DNA from: Endosaccharibacter trunci
GTDB taxonomy: Bacteria; Pseudomonadota; Alphaproteobacteria; Acetobacterales; Acetobacteraceae
Reading direction: 5' to 3'
DNA: 64,000 bases
Assembly (NCBI GenBank): GCA_024515975.1
Contig: JAMSKV010000004.1
Location: 231,343 to 295,342, forward strand
The position numbers were made by a program, and so were the translations under genes. Below are positions 17,985 to 27,016 of the stretch, piece after piece. Positions within the stretch are counted from its first letter, which is position 1. The number at the start of each line of letters is the position of its first letter. Below the pieces are notes generated by a model. The model did no database searches, was not told the origin of the DNA, and saw only the letters and a program-made list of their open reading frames with translations.

Positions 17985-19376
17985 ATGCGCGGCGTCGAAG
18001 AGCGCATTCCCGTCTGGAAGGCCGTGCCGCTCGGCCTGCAGCACGCCTTGTCGATGGACGTCTATATCGTCCCCTTCCTGATCGGCACGGCGCTGGGCCT
18101 GCCCGCCGGCCTGCTCGCCTCGCTGATCGCCGCCTCGCTGGTCGCGGCGGGCGTCGCCAGCCTGATCCAGTCGCAGCTTTGCTTGCGTCTGCCGCTGATG
18201 CAGGGCCCGTCCTACGTGCCGATCGGCGCCATGGTGGCCATCGCCGCTTCCGCCGGCGGCGGCCTCGACGGCATCGGCACGGCAGTCACCGCGCTGATCC
18301 CGGGCGCGCTGCTGCTGTGCCTGGTCGGCTGGCCTCTGCGCCTGTTCCATCGCGTGATCCGCCGTCTGGTGCCGCCCCTGGTCGGCGGGGCCGTGATCGT
18401 CGTGGTCGGCATCACGTTGATGCCGGTGGCGATCCAGGCCGACGTGCTGGCCGACGCGCCCGAACGGCTGAACGGGAACCTGCTGCTGGCGATGGCCTCG
18501 GCGGCGCTGCTGGTGACGGCCAGTCTCGGCGGCGGCGGCCTGAGGCGCGCCGGCGCGATCCTGCGCAGCGGCTCGGTGCTGGTCGCGCTGCTGGGCGGCT
18601 CGCTGCTGGCCTTCGCGATGGGCCGGCTCGACCTGTCGCCGGTGCGGGCCGCGTCCTGGGTGGCGCGACCGCGATTCATCGGCATCGACTTTCCGTTCCA
18701 CGTCCAGCCGGGCGCGATGCTGGCCATGCTGCTGGTCTATGCCGTGGTGCTGGCCGAGACCACGGGCACCTGGCTGGTGGTGTCGGCCATCACCGGCCAG
18801 CCCTTTGGCGAGAAGCAGGCCGATCGCGGCGCGCTGGGCGAAGGTCTCGGCTGCCTGGTGTCCGCCCTGCTCGGCAGCACGCCCGTCACCGGCTATTCCG
18901 CCAATGGCGGCGTGATCGCGCTCACCGGCGTCAGCAGCCGGCGCGTGTTCGCGGTGGCGGCCTTGTTCCTGGTCGCGTTCGGCCTGTGTGGCAAGCTCGC
19001 CGCCTTCATCGCCTGCGTTCCGGCGCCGGTGATCGGCGGCATCTTCGGCGTGCTGTGCGTGGTGATCCTGATGAACGGGCTGCGGATCCTGGCGCGGGCG
19101 TCGGAAGAGAACGGTCATGACGAGCGCACGGCGATGGTGACCGGGCTGCCGATCCTGCTTGGCCTCGGCACGGCGCTGCTGCCGCGCGCCCTGATCGCCG
19201 ACTGGCCGCTGCCGGTGCGCGAGCTGTTCGGGTCCGCCACCGCCGTCGGCGCCGGCGCCGCCGTGCTGCTAAACCTCGTTCTGCCGGCGCGCAGGACGCC
19301 GCTTCAGCGCGCGGAACGACCGGCCAGCCTGCCCCCGGTCCAGACCGAGGCCACGTTGGCGCGCGAGGCGCCATAG
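17985..19376 (+). CDS. NCS2-family purine (xanthine/uracil-type) permease
   Basis: A 463-aa inner-membrane nucleobase:cation symporter with about 12 to 14 spans. Family motifs seen are GLQHALSMDVYIVPFLIG near the start, LQ-type LPLMQGPSYVPIGAM, AETTGTWLVVSAITG, and GSTPVTGYSANGGVIALTGVSSR (the NCS2 signature region with the conserved glycines). The 3' end overlaps the 3' end of guanine deaminase on the other strand by 73 bp. The pairing suggests import of guanine, xanthine or a related purine feeding GuaD. The exact substrate is unproven. Confidence 0.88.
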   Translation: MRGVEERIPVWKAVPLGLQHALSMDVYIVPFLIGTALGLPAGLLASLIAASLVAAGVASLIQSQLCLRLPLMQGPSYVPIGAMVAIAASAGGGLDGIGTAVTALIPGALLLCLVGWPLRLFHRVIRRLVPPLVGGAVIVVVGITLMPVAIQADVLADAPERLNGNLLLAMASAALLVTASLGGGGLRRAGAILRSGSVLVALLGGSLLAFAMGRLDLSPVRAASWVARPRFIGIDFPFHVQPGAMLAMLLVYAVVLAETTGTWLVVSAITGQPFGEKQADRGALGEGLGCLVSALLGSTPVTGYSANGGVIALTGVSSRRVFAVAALFLVAFGLCGKLAAFIACVPAPVIGGIFGVLCVVILMNGLRILARASEENGHDERTAMVTGLPILLGLGTALLPRALIADWPLPVRELFGSATAVGAGAAVLLNLVLPARRTPLQRAERPASLPPVQTEATLAREAP

Positions 19377-20665
19377 AGCAGCGTCGCCAGCAGATCGGCA
19401 TCGCTTTCGCCGCCCCAGACGCGCAGCGTGCCACCGGGCGCATGCGGATCGATGCGGATCGCATCGAACAGCATTCCGGGCGCGAACCGGCCCACGGGCA
19501 GATCCAGCACCGCCGCGCCGCCGGCGGTGGCGAGATGGAAGGCGGTGGCGATGTCGATGCGCGACCCGGGACGCCCGCGCCGCTCCGGCGGCACGGACGG
19601 GTCCACACCGGATTCCAGCATGCGCGATGCCGCCACCGCCATGCGCGCCGCCTCGAACATCGACGCGGAAGGCCCGCCGGAGATGTCGGTGCCGAGCCCG
19701 ACTCGCACGCCGCGGGCCAGCGCCGCGCGCAGCGGAAACACCGCGCCCGCGAAATAGGCGTTGGAGAGCGCGCAATGCGCCACCCCGGCGCCCTTGCGGG
19801 CGATCAGATCCATGTCGTCCTGCTCCAGCGCCACGCCATGCGCCAGGACGGTGCGGCGCGTGAGCAGGCCGAACCCGTCCAGCACCGCGGCATCGCTGCG
19901 TCCGAATCGTTGCAGAACATCGTTGTGCGCCCAATCGCTTTCGGAACAATGCGTCTGCACCGCGCAGCCATGCGCGCGCACGATCTCGCCCAGCCCGTCC
20001 AGCAGCGCATCCGTGCAGGCCGGCACGAAACGCGGCGTGACGATCGGCCGCACCAGCCCGCGATTGTCGGGAATCGACGCGATCCGCTCGATCAGGGCAA
20101 GCGTGCCGTCCAGCGCGGCGTTCGCATCCAAGTCGCGATAATGGGCCGGGCACAGCTCCGCGCGGTCCATCGCCACGCGCCCCACCATGGCTCTTTGCCC
20201 GAGGGCGACGCAGAGTTCCGCCAGGCGCAACGTCGCCGGACCGTGCAGCGTGCCGAAATACACCGCCGTGGTGGTGCCGCCGTCCAGCAGATCGGCCACG
20301 AGCGCAGCATAGCTGGTTTCGGCGAAGGCAAGATCGGCGAACCGGGCTTCCAGCGGAAAGGTGTAGCGCAGCAGCCACTCCTCCAAAGGCAGATCGAGCG
20401 CCTGGCCGAGCTGCCGGATCTGCGGCGCATGCACATGCAGGTCCACGAAACCGGGCAGAAGAAAACCATCCAGACGCAACAAGGCGCCATCCCGATCGGC
20501 TTGTTTCACGGCGACTCCGTGGCCGGGATCGTCCGGCAGGAGGACGCGTTCGATCACCCCGTCCCGGTCGATCCGGATCAGCGCATTGCGCAGGCGCGTT
20601 GCCGCCCCCGGCGCCGGTGCGTGGAACGCATCGCACAGCACCGAGCATCCGAGCAGATCGCGCAT
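19304..20665 (-). CDS. guaD: Guanine deaminase
   Basis: Hydrolyses guanine to xanthine and ammonia in the cytoplasm. The 453-aa amidohydrolase has the metal motif PGFVDLHVHAPQ near residue 72, EEWLLRYTFPLE, the QTHCSES block, VLAHGVAL and the final metal Asp in GLGTDISGG, all matching the GuaD branch. The ATG at 20665 shares its A with the TGA stop of the upstream radical SAM gene (TGATG), so the pair is probably one transcript. A much longer frame to 21934 exists but simply reads the radical SAM gene in the wrong frame. The 3' end overlaps the purine permease on the other strand. Confidence 0.94.
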   Translation of the reverse strand: MRDLLGCSVLCDAFHAPAPGAATRLRNALIRIDRDGVIERVLLPDDPGHGVAVKQADRDGALLRLDGFLLPGFVDLHVHAPQIRQLGQALDLPLEEWLLRYTFPLEARFADLAFAETSYAALVADLLDGGTTTAVYFGTLHGPATLRLAELCVALGQRAMVGRVAMDRAELCPAHYRDLDANAALDGTLALIERIASIPDNRGLVRPIVTPRFVPACTDALLDGLGEIVRAHGCAVQTHCSESDWAHNDVLQRFGRSDAAVLDGFGLLTRRTVLAHGVALEQDDMDLIARKGAGVAHCALSNAYFAGAVFPLRAALARGVRVGLGTDISGGPSASMFEAARMAVAASRMLESGVDPSVPPERRGRPGSRIDIATAFHLATAGGAAVLDLPVGRFAPGMLFDAIRIDPHAPGGTLRVWGGESDADLLATLLYGASRANVASVWTGGRLAGRSAR

Positions 20666-21804
20666 CAGAACAATGCCATCTGCCGATCCGACGCCCGCTT
20701 CAGGGCGGCGTTCGGGTCCGGCGGCACCTGGAACAGATCGCATCGCAAGGAGGCGGGCCGCGACAGGCCGTTGCGTCGAGACGCCACGGCGAAGCGCTGC
20801 GCCAGCAGGGCGGCATAGGCGCCCTGGCCGGTGAAGCGCTGGCCGACCCGGCTGTCGTTCAGCTGCCCGTCCCGCGTCTGCCGGATCAGGGACAGAACAT
20901 GCGCGGCGCGCTGCGGATAATGCTGATGCAGCCAGGTCTCGAACAGGGTGCGCAACTCCAGCGGCAGGCGCAGCAGCGTATAGCCGGCCGCGTCGGCGCC
21001 GGCCAAGGCGGCGGCTTCGAGAATGCGTTCCAGCTCCGCATCGTTCAGCCCGGGAATCATCGGCGCGGCCAGGACGCCGGCCGCGATCCCTTCCCGCGCC
21101 AGCTGCTCCACCGCCTGCAGACGGCGATGCGGCGCCGCCGCCCTCGGCTCCATGCTGCGCGCCAGCGTGTGATCCAGCGTGGTGACCGACAGCCACACCC
21201 GCGCCAGGCCGCGCGCCGACATGCGGCGCAGGATGTCCGCGTCGCGCAACACGCCCGCCGATTTGGTGACGATGCTGACCGGATGACCGAACCGCTCCAG
21301 CACCTCCAGAACCTGCCGCGTCAGCGCCAGGGTCCGGTCCACCGGCTGATACGGATCGGTGTTCGACCCTAGCGCGATCGGCCGCGCCTCGTAGCCGGGG
21401 CGGCGCAGTTCGCGCTCCAGCAAGGCGGCGATTCCCGGCTTGAAGGTCAGCCTGGTTTCGAAATCGAGCCCCGGCGACCAGCCGAGATAGGCATGGCTCG
21501 GACGTGCATAGCAATAAACGCAGCCATGCTCGCAACCGCGATACGGATTGATCGCCCGGTCGAAACCCAGATCCGGGCTTTGATTGCGCGAGATCGCGCT
21601 GCGGCTGCGATCGGGCGTGAGCGTGGTGGCGAGCGGCGGCAACGGCGCCCCGGCCGGCATCGCCTCCGGATCGCCCGGCCAGCCATCGTCGAACGGCTCC
21701 GTCGCCGCGCGCTCGAAGCGGTTCGGCAGGTTCTCCGACACGCCGCGTCCGCGCCGGATCGGCGGCGGGAGCACGGTCGCTTCCCAGTTCATGCCCTGGT
21801 CCAT
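20665..21804 (-). CDS. PA0069-family radical SAM protein (SplB/photolyase-like group)
   Basis: A 379-aa radical SAM protein. The 4Fe-4S motif is GCEHGCVYCYA (CxxxCxxC), preceded by INPYRGCEHG and followed by GSNTDPYQPVD, VTKSAGVLRD and WLSVTTLD, blocks typical of the COG1533 group often labelled DNA repair photolyase. The reaction is not known. ATG 21804 has a GGAGG site six bases upstream; longer frames reach 22131 but lack support. A LexA-type box lies 82-96 bases before the start, which fits a DNA-damage role. guaD follows with a one-base overlap. Confidence 0.9.
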   Translation of the reverse strand: MDQGMNWEATVLPPPIRRGRGVSENLPNRFERAATEPFDDGWPGDPEAMPAGAPLPPLATTLTPDRSRSAISRNQSPDLGFDRAINPYRGCEHGCVYCYARPSHAYLGWSPGLDFETRLTFKPGIAALLERELRRPGYEARPIALGSNTDPYQPVDRTLALTRQVLEVLERFGHPVSIVTKSAGVLRDADILRRMSARGLARVWLSVTTLDHTLARSMEPRAAAPHRRLQAVEQLAREGIAAGVLAAPMIPGLNDAELERILEAAALAGADAAGYTLLRLPLELRTLFETWLHQHYPQRAAHVLSLIRQTRDGQLNDSRVGQRFTGQGAYAALLAQRFAVASRRNGLSRPASLRCDLFQVPPDPNAALKRASDRQMALF

Positions 21805-21885
21805 GGTGTCCGCCTCCGCGTCCTGCCTCGGTCGGGGCCGCTTCGGCCTCTGTCCGATCTTCGGCTTTCCGGGCGCGAGAATCAA

Positions 21886-21900
21886 GAACAAAATAAGAAC
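21886..21900 (-). promoter_or_regulatory. LexA-type SOS box (GTTC-N7-GTTC)
   Basis: GAAC, seven bases (AAAATAA), GAAC on the plus strand, which reads GTTC-N7-GTTC toward the radical SAM gene. This is the direct-repeat LexA box of alphaproteobacteria. A plausible promoter for that gene (TTGTTA, 17 bases, TTATTT) overlaps it. It lies between two divergent genes, so the GGDEF-EAL gene could also be affected. Confidence 0.6.
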
Positions 21901-22003
21901 AAATAAGGGAGCGTAACAATCGCGAGGACGGCAACGGTTCTGGTTCTTGAAACGATCGAACTCAGCTAGGCTTGCCGGCTGAGAAGCAGCAGGAGCACAT
22001 CCC

Positions 22004-22054
22004 ATGCGCATCGCCCGCGCATCGAGCGCGACGCGCCAGTCACTGTCCCCGTGA
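22004..22054 (+). CDS. 16-codon leader ORF overlapping the GGDEF-EAL start
   Basis: Begins ATG 22004 with an AGGAG site eight bases upstream and encodes MRIARASSATRQSLSP. Its TGA stop (22052-22054) overlaps the GTG start of the next gene as GTGA. The downstream gene has no ribosome binding site of its own, so it is probably translated by ribosomes finishing this leader. The peptide itself may have no function. Confidence 0.55.
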   Translation: MRIARASSATRQSLSP

Positions 22055-24201
22055 TCGTTCTCGTTCATGACGAGTTGCTGAGCCCCGGCATCCATGGGGA
22101 GCTCGCGCGCACCCTGGCGGACGAAGTCCACAGCTTCGACAATCCGCTGAGCGCGCTGGACTGGCTCGCCCTAAACGAGGCCGATCTGGTGATCGCGGAC
22201 ATCCAGACGCCGGAGCTGGACGCCGCCGCCTTCATCCGCCGCTTGCGCGCGCTGCCGGGTCGCGACCAGCTCCCGGTTCTCCTGGTCACGGCGCCGGACG
22301 ACCACCTCCTGCGCCGACGGGCCCTGAATGCGGGCGCGGCGGATTTCCTCCTCGCGCCGGTGGACGAGTTCGAATTCTTCACGCGGTGCCGAACCCTTCT
22401 GCGCCTGAACCGGCAGCGCCTGCTGCTGCAGGGTCGCAGCGTCAGGCCCTTGCCGGAGGCGCGCGACCACCGGCCGCCCCTGGTCGATCGTGTGGACTCT
22501 CTCGCGCAGATGATCGACACCGTGCCGGCGTTCATCAGCGCCGCCGATCCGCACGGACGGGTCATCTTCACCAACGCGATGCACACCGCCGGTCCGGAGC
22601 GCGCGATGGATGGCCGGATCACGCCCGATCCCGCACCGGACTTCGATCAGGATTACCGCCTCCGCAGCCGGGCGCTGGATGCGCTGGTGTTCCGGAGCGG
22701 CCGGGCTTTGCCGGCTTTCGAACAGGACGTGGCGGCGCGAAACGGCGGCCGCAGGGTGTTGCTCACCACCAAATCGCCGCTGCGCGACCGCGATGGCAGG
22801 GTGGACGGCGTGCTCACCACATCCCTCGACATCACCGCCCGCAAGGAGTTCGAACGACACCTCCAGCATGCCGCCAGCCACGACATCCTCACCGGGCTTC
22901 CCAATCGCTCTTTGCTTCAGGACCATCTGAACGCCCTGCTGCAACGCGGCGGACCCGGCGGCAGAAAGCTGGCATTGCATCTGCTGAATCTCGACCGCTT
23001 CCGCCAGGTGAACGACCGGCTCGGCCATCTGTCCGGAGACGCCCTGCTGCGGCGCGTGGCAGGCCTGCTGCGCACCGCAGCCGACCCTGCCGACCTCGTC
23101 GCCCGGATCGGCGCGGACGAATTCGCAGTGCTGCAACATGCCGCGACGCAGGTCGAGGATGCGGCGATCCTGGCGCAGCGTCTCCTGGACACCGTGAGCC
23201 GACCGGCGCCGCCGGCCGAACAGGAGGTGTGCGTGACCGGCAGCATCGGCATCAGCCTGGCTTCGGCGGACACGACGGGCGCCCCCGAGATGCTTCGCCA
23301 GGCCGATCTCGCCATGTTCCAGGCCAAGGTGGATGGCGGCAACCGTCTGCGCTTCTTCGTGCCGGACATGGACCGGCGCATCGCGCACTCGGCAACGCTG
23401 CAACGCGAGCTGCTCCAGGCGCTCGGGTCGGACGAGCTGGTGCTGTATTATCAACCGCAGATGAACCTTCACAGCGGCCGCATCTGCGGCGTGGAAGCGC
23501 TTCTGCGCTGGAATCATCCGGCGCGCGGCTTGCTGCTGCCCGGCGAGTTCCTGCAGATCGCCGCGGAAGGCGGCCTGATGAACGAGATCGACGAATGGGT
23601 GCTGCACCGCGCCTGTCGCGATGCGGCGCTCTGGGTCCGGGAAGGGTTCGACGACATCCGCGTTTCCGTGAACATCTCGCCCGCCCGGGTGTCCGCCGAG
23701 CGGACGCTCAAGGCGATCGCGGACGCGCTCGACACCAGCGGCCTGGCCGCCGCCCTGCTCGAGATCGAACTCACCGAACGCGATCTGGTCGCCGATCTGG
23801 ACGAGACCGCGCGCGCATTATCCGGGCTCCGCGCCCGCGGCCTGAAAGTGTCGATCGACGATTTCGGTGTCGGCTACTCGTTTCTGAGCCATGTGAAGGC
23901 GCTGCCGGCCGATCGCATCAAGATCGACCAGTCCTTTATCCACAACCTGCTCACCGACGAGGACAATGCCACCATCGTCCGCGCGGTGGTGGCCATGGCG
24001 CACGGGCTCCGGATGGGCGTGGTCGCGGAAGGCGTGGAAACGGCGGAACAGTTCACCCAGCTCGCCATGGAAGGCTGCGACGACATCCAGGGCTTCTATG
24101 TGAGCTATCCGCTGCCGCTGCAGGATCTTCTGCAGAGGCTGCGCGACAACCCGCCGGCCGCCGGATCAAAGGCGGCTCCGGCCGGCAAGGAGCAAGCGTA
24201 G
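22051..24201 (+). CDS. Cyclic di-GMP protein: receiver, PAS, GGDEF, EAL
   Basis: A 716-aa predicted c-di-GMP signalling protein. Residues 1-120 form a receiver domain with Asp50 (LVIADIQT) as likely phosphate acceptor. About 145-270 is a PAS-like domain ending in the usual LDITARKEFE linker. The GGDEF domain carries GADEF (near residue 353) in place of GGDEF, which may weaken cyclase activity. The EAL domain is complete: YQPQ, VEALLRW near residue 480, NISPAR, EIELTE, DDFGVGYS, IKIDQSFI, AEGVET. I expect phosphodiesterase activity. No sensor kinase is adjacent. The GTG start is coupled to the leader ORF. Confidence 0.92.
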   Translation: MIVLVHDELLSPGIHGELARTLADEVHSFDNPLSALDWLALNEADLVIADIQTPELDAAAFIRRLRALPGRDQLPVLLVTAPDDHLLRRRALNAGAADFLLAPVDEFEFFTRCRTLLRLNRQRLLLQGRSVRPLPEARDHRPPLVDRVDSLAQMIDTVPAFISAADPHGRVIFTNAMHTAGPERAMDGRITPDPAPDFDQDYRLRSRALDALVFRSGRALPAFEQDVAARNGGRRVLLTTKSPLRDRDGRVDGVLTTSLDITARKEFERHLQHAASHDILTGLPNRSLLQDHLNALLQRGGPGGRKLALHLLNLDRFRQVNDRLGHLSGDALLRRVAGLLRTAADPADLVARIGADEFAVLQHAATQVEDAAILAQRLLDTVSRPAPPAEQEVCVTGSIGISLASADTTGAPEMLRQADLAMFQAKVDGGNRLRFFVPDMDRRIAHSATLQRELLQALGSDELVLYYQPQMNLHSGRICGVEALLRWNHPARGLLLPGEFLQIAAEGGLMNEIDEWVLHRACRDAALWVREGFDDIRVSVNISPARVSAERTLKAIADALDTSGLAAALLEIELTERDLVADLDETARALSGLRARGLKVSIDDFGVGYSFLSHVKALPADRIKIDQSFIHNLLTDEDNATIVRAVVAMAHGLRMGVVAEGVETAEQFTQLAMEGCDDIQGFYVSYPLPLQDLLQRLRDNPPAAGSKAAPAGKEQA

Positions 24202-24295
24202 CTCCTGGAACTTCGCGCCAAACCTCACCGAAGGGCGGTCGCCTTTTCCGGAACGCGATCCCACACCCGGGGCTGGAACAGCGTCCCCGCATCGC

Positions 24296-25828
24296 TCACC
24301 CCGGGACGATCTCTCCGTCCACCAGACGCGGTATGCGATACGGATTGGAATCGCTCACCTCCGCCGGCAGCAGCGAAGCCGGCAGGTTCTGGTAGCAGAC
24401 CGGCCGCAGGAACCGATCGATCGCCGCGGACCCGACCGAGGTGGTTCGGCCATCCGTCGTGGCCGGAAACGGCCCGCCATGCACCATCGCGTCGCTCACC
24501 TCCACGCCGGTCGGCCAGCCATTGCACAGGATGCGCCCGCAGCGGGTTTCCAGAACCGGCAGCAATTGCGCGGCGAAACCGTGATCGTCCGCGTCGATCT
24601 GCAGCGTGGCCGTAAGCTGGCCTTCCAGCCGCTCCAGCACGGACAGCATTTCCGCCTCGTCGGCGCACGCCACGACCAGGGCGCTGGCGCCGAACACCTC
24701 CTCCTGCAAAGACGGCTCGGCGAGGAATCGTTCGGCGTCGGTGGCGAACAACGCCGCCCTGCCCTGGTTCTCGCCTTCGCCCACCAGCCCGGCGGCCACG
24801 AGCTGCACGCCTTCCACCAGCGAACGCGCCTCCACGCCCTTCGCATAGGCGTCGTGAATGCCGGCGGTCAGCATGGTGGAGGACGGCGAGGCGGCGATCC
24901 CGTACCCGGCCCGTGCGAGAAACGCCTCCAGCGCCGGGCCGCGTACCGCCAGGATCAGGCCAGGATTGGTGCAGAACTGCCCCGCCCCCAGCACGAGCGA
25001 CGCCACGAACCCGTCCGCCAGCGCCTCTCCGCGCGCCGACAGCGCGGCCGGGCACAGGATCACCGGGTTGATGCTGCTCATCTCGGCATAGACCGGGATC
25101 GGTACGGGACGCTCGCCGGCGATCCGGCTCAGCGCCAGGCCGCCGGCACGCGAGCCGGTGAAGCCCACCGCCGCGATGCGCGGATCGCTCACCAGAGCCT
25201 GGCCCAGCGCCGTGCCCGGCCCGGAAATCAGCGCGAACACGCCATCCGGCAGGCCGCTCGCTCGCACCGCCGCCTCGATCGCCGCGGCCACCAGCAAGCT
25301 GGTGCGGGGATGGGCGGGATGGCCCCGCACCACCACGGGGCAGCCGGCCGCCAGCGCGGAAGCGGTGTCGCCGCCGGCCACGGAAAACGCCAGGGGGAAA
25401 TTGGACGCGCCGAAAACGGCCACCGGCCCCACCGCAATACGGCGCAGACGCAGATCCGGACGCGGCGGGACGCGCTCCGGCAGAGCGCGATCGAGCCTGA
25501 CGCCGAAACAATCGCCACGCAGGATGGTGCGGGCGAACAAGCGAAGCTGGCCCGTCGTCCGGCCCAGCTCGCCGTTGATCCGCGCCGCAGGCAAGCCGCT
25601 TTCCAGGCAGGCCGCCTCCTCGATCGCCGCCCGGTCGGCTTCGAGCTGCGCGGCGATCGCCTCCAGGAACCGGGCGCGCCGCTCCGGCGTGGTCGCGCGG
25701 TAGACCTCGAACGCCAGCGCCGCGCGCGCCGCGACCGCCCCCACGTCGGCCGCCGTGTGCACGGCCAGTTCCGGCCCCGCCGCCCGGTTGGTGCGCGGGT
25801 CAATGCTTCTGAAGGCCTGGGCACTCAT
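24296..25828 (-). CDS. 2,5-dioxovalerate (alpha-ketoglutaric semialdehyde) dehydrogenase
   Basis: Oxidises 2-oxoglutarate semialdehyde to 2-oxoglutarate with NAD(P), the last step of non-phosphorylating pentose and hexarate oxidation. The 510-aa ALDH has catalytic Cys in GAGQFCTNPG, Glu in VYAEMSSINPV and the cofactor loop FGASNFPLAFSVAGGDTASA, the form seen in KGSADH enzymes. It is divergent from a FadR-type regulator, with a palindrome between them, and lies beside dgoK, dgoA and an aldose dehydrogenase. This suggests a combined arabinose/galactose oxidation locus. The usual dehydratase and lactonase are not in the window. Confidence 0.9.
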   Translation of the reverse strand: MSAQAFRSIDPRTNRAAGPELAVHTAADVGAVAARAALAFEVYRATTPERRARFLEAIAAQLEADRAAIEEAACLESGLPAARINGELGRTTGQLRLFARTILRGDCFGVRLDRALPERVPPRPDLRLRRIAVGPVAVFGASNFPLAFSVAGGDTASALAAGCPVVVRGHPAHPRTSLLVAAAIEAAVRASGLPDGVFALISGPGTALGQALVSDPRIAAVGFTGSRAGGLALSRIAGERPVPIPVYAEMSSINPVILCPAALSARGEALADGFVASLVLGAGQFCTNPGLILAVRGPALEAFLARAGYGIAASPSSTMLTAGIHDAYAKGVEARSLVEGVQLVAAGLVGEGENQGRAALFATDAERFLAEPSLQEEVFGASALVVACADEAEMLSVLERLEGQLTATLQIDADDHGFAAQLLPVLETRCGRILCNGWPTGVEVSDAMVHGGPFPATTDGRTTSVGSAAIDRFLRPVCYQNLPASLLPAEVSDSNPYRIPRLVDGEIVPG

Positions 25829-25853
25829 CGCGCAATCCTTTGCTAGGACAAAT

Positions 25854-25875
25854 GATTCGTAGACGATCTACAATC
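25854..25875 (+). promoter_or_regulatory. Palindrome between the semialdehyde dehydrogenase and the GntR regulator
   Basis: The core GTAGA-CGA-TCTAC at 25859-25871 is a perfect 5-bp inverted repeat, extended by GATT/AATC on the flanks with one inserted base. It lies 26-47 bp upstream of the dehydrogenase ATG and faces the divergent FadR-like gene, the usual place for an autoregulated GntR operator. Confidence 0.5.
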
Positions 25876-26063
25876 GGGGCCGTGGATCGGCAACGATGGG
25901 CATTCCCGGATAATGACGATCCATGCCCGGCCCGAGGGTGGCACACGGCACGTTTTGCACCGAGAATGGCGATATCGTGCAGGGAGCGCTCCACGTGGCA
26001 GATCGGATCGGGCGGAATTCCGCAACCGCACAGAACGGACAGCAGGATGACGTGCCCGGCGTC

Positions 26064-26819
26064 ATGCGTCCGCCGGTGCTGCGCGACCGCCCCGCGGGCG
26101 CTCCCTCCGCCCGCCTGCACGACAACATCGCGCGCGGTATCGGCATCCGCATCGCCGCCGAAACGCTCAAACCCGGCGATCTGCTGCCCGGGGAGATCGA
26201 GGCGGCGGAGCAATTCTCCGTGTCCCGCACCGCCTATCGCGAGGCGGTCCGCATCCTGGCCGCCAAAGGCATGGTGGAAAGCCGCACCAAGACCGGCACC
26301 CGGATCAGTCCTCGCGCGCGCTGGCACATTCTCGACCCCGAGGTGATCGGCTGGTTCCTGGAAACCAAGCCCAGCGAGGCCTTCGTGCGCGACCTGTTCG
26401 GCGTGCGCCAGATGGTGGAACCGCATGCGGCCGCCCTGGCCGCGACCCATCACACCCGGCGCGATCTCGACGCCATGACCGAGGCGCTGGACACCATGGC
26501 CCGTCTCCAGCTCGCCACCGAGGAAGGCCGCGCCGCCGACCGTGCCTTCCATCAGGCGATCCTGGCCGCCACCGGAAACGAGCTGATCTCCGCCCTCTCG
26601 CCGACCGTGGCGGCGGCGATCTGGTGGACCACTTTGTTCAAGAGCCGCACGCAGCAGGAGCCACGCGATCCGCTGCCCGAGCACTACGCGGTTCTGAACG
26701 CGATCCGCTCCCGCGAGCCAGAGCGCGCCCGCGAGGCCATGGTGGAGCTGGTCGGCTTCGCCTTCGACGACATGCAGCTTTCGCTCAGCACGGACGGCGA
26801 CCGCCTCACCCGCGGCTGA
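26064..26819 (+). CDS. FadR-subfamily GntR transcriptional regulator
   Basis: A 251-aa repressor. The winged-helix domain lies at about residues 20-90 (LPGEIEAAEQFSVSRTAYREAVRILAAKGMVESRTKTGTRI). The all-helical FadR-C ligand domain has the metal-type residues in EPHAAALA and FHQAILAATGN. It probably senses a sugar-acid intermediate and controls the flanking sugar genes, like DgoR. Start choice: ATG 26064 is favoured; GTG 26052 is also possible (AGCAGGATGAC upstream), and the frame is open to 25923. Confidence 0.88.
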   Translation: MRPPVLRDRPAGAPSARLHDNIARGIGIRIAAETLKPGDLLPGEIEAAEQFSVSRTAYREAVRILAAKGMVESRTKTGTRISPRARWHILDPEVIGWFLETKPSEAFVRDLFGVRQMVEPHAAALAATHHTRRDLDAMTEALDTMARLQLATEEGRAADRAFHQAILAATGNELISALSPTVAAAIWWTTLFKSRTQQEPRDPLPEHYAVLNAIRSREPERAREAMVELVGFAFDDMQLSLSTDGDRLTRG

Positions 26820-27016
26820 CCCGGCCGCCCTGACCGCCAGCTACACTTCACAGGAAGGACCGGCGGGCAGGATGGCAGGAATCGATGGGCCTGCCTGCCG
26901 CCATTCCGGCCCCGCCTGCGCGGCCACCGGGACAGGAACGCCACCGCTCCGGCAGCACGAACGGGCCGCTTGTCGGCGTCGCGCCGCGCGCGCATAAGGC
27001 TCGCGGAGGATGAGAT

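Noticed and set aside
19304..21934. 876-aa minus-strand frame suggesting a fusion of guanine deaminase with another protein
   Set aside because: The first 423 residues read the radical SAM gene in the wrong frame. The true guaD start at 20665 overlaps the radical SAM stop.
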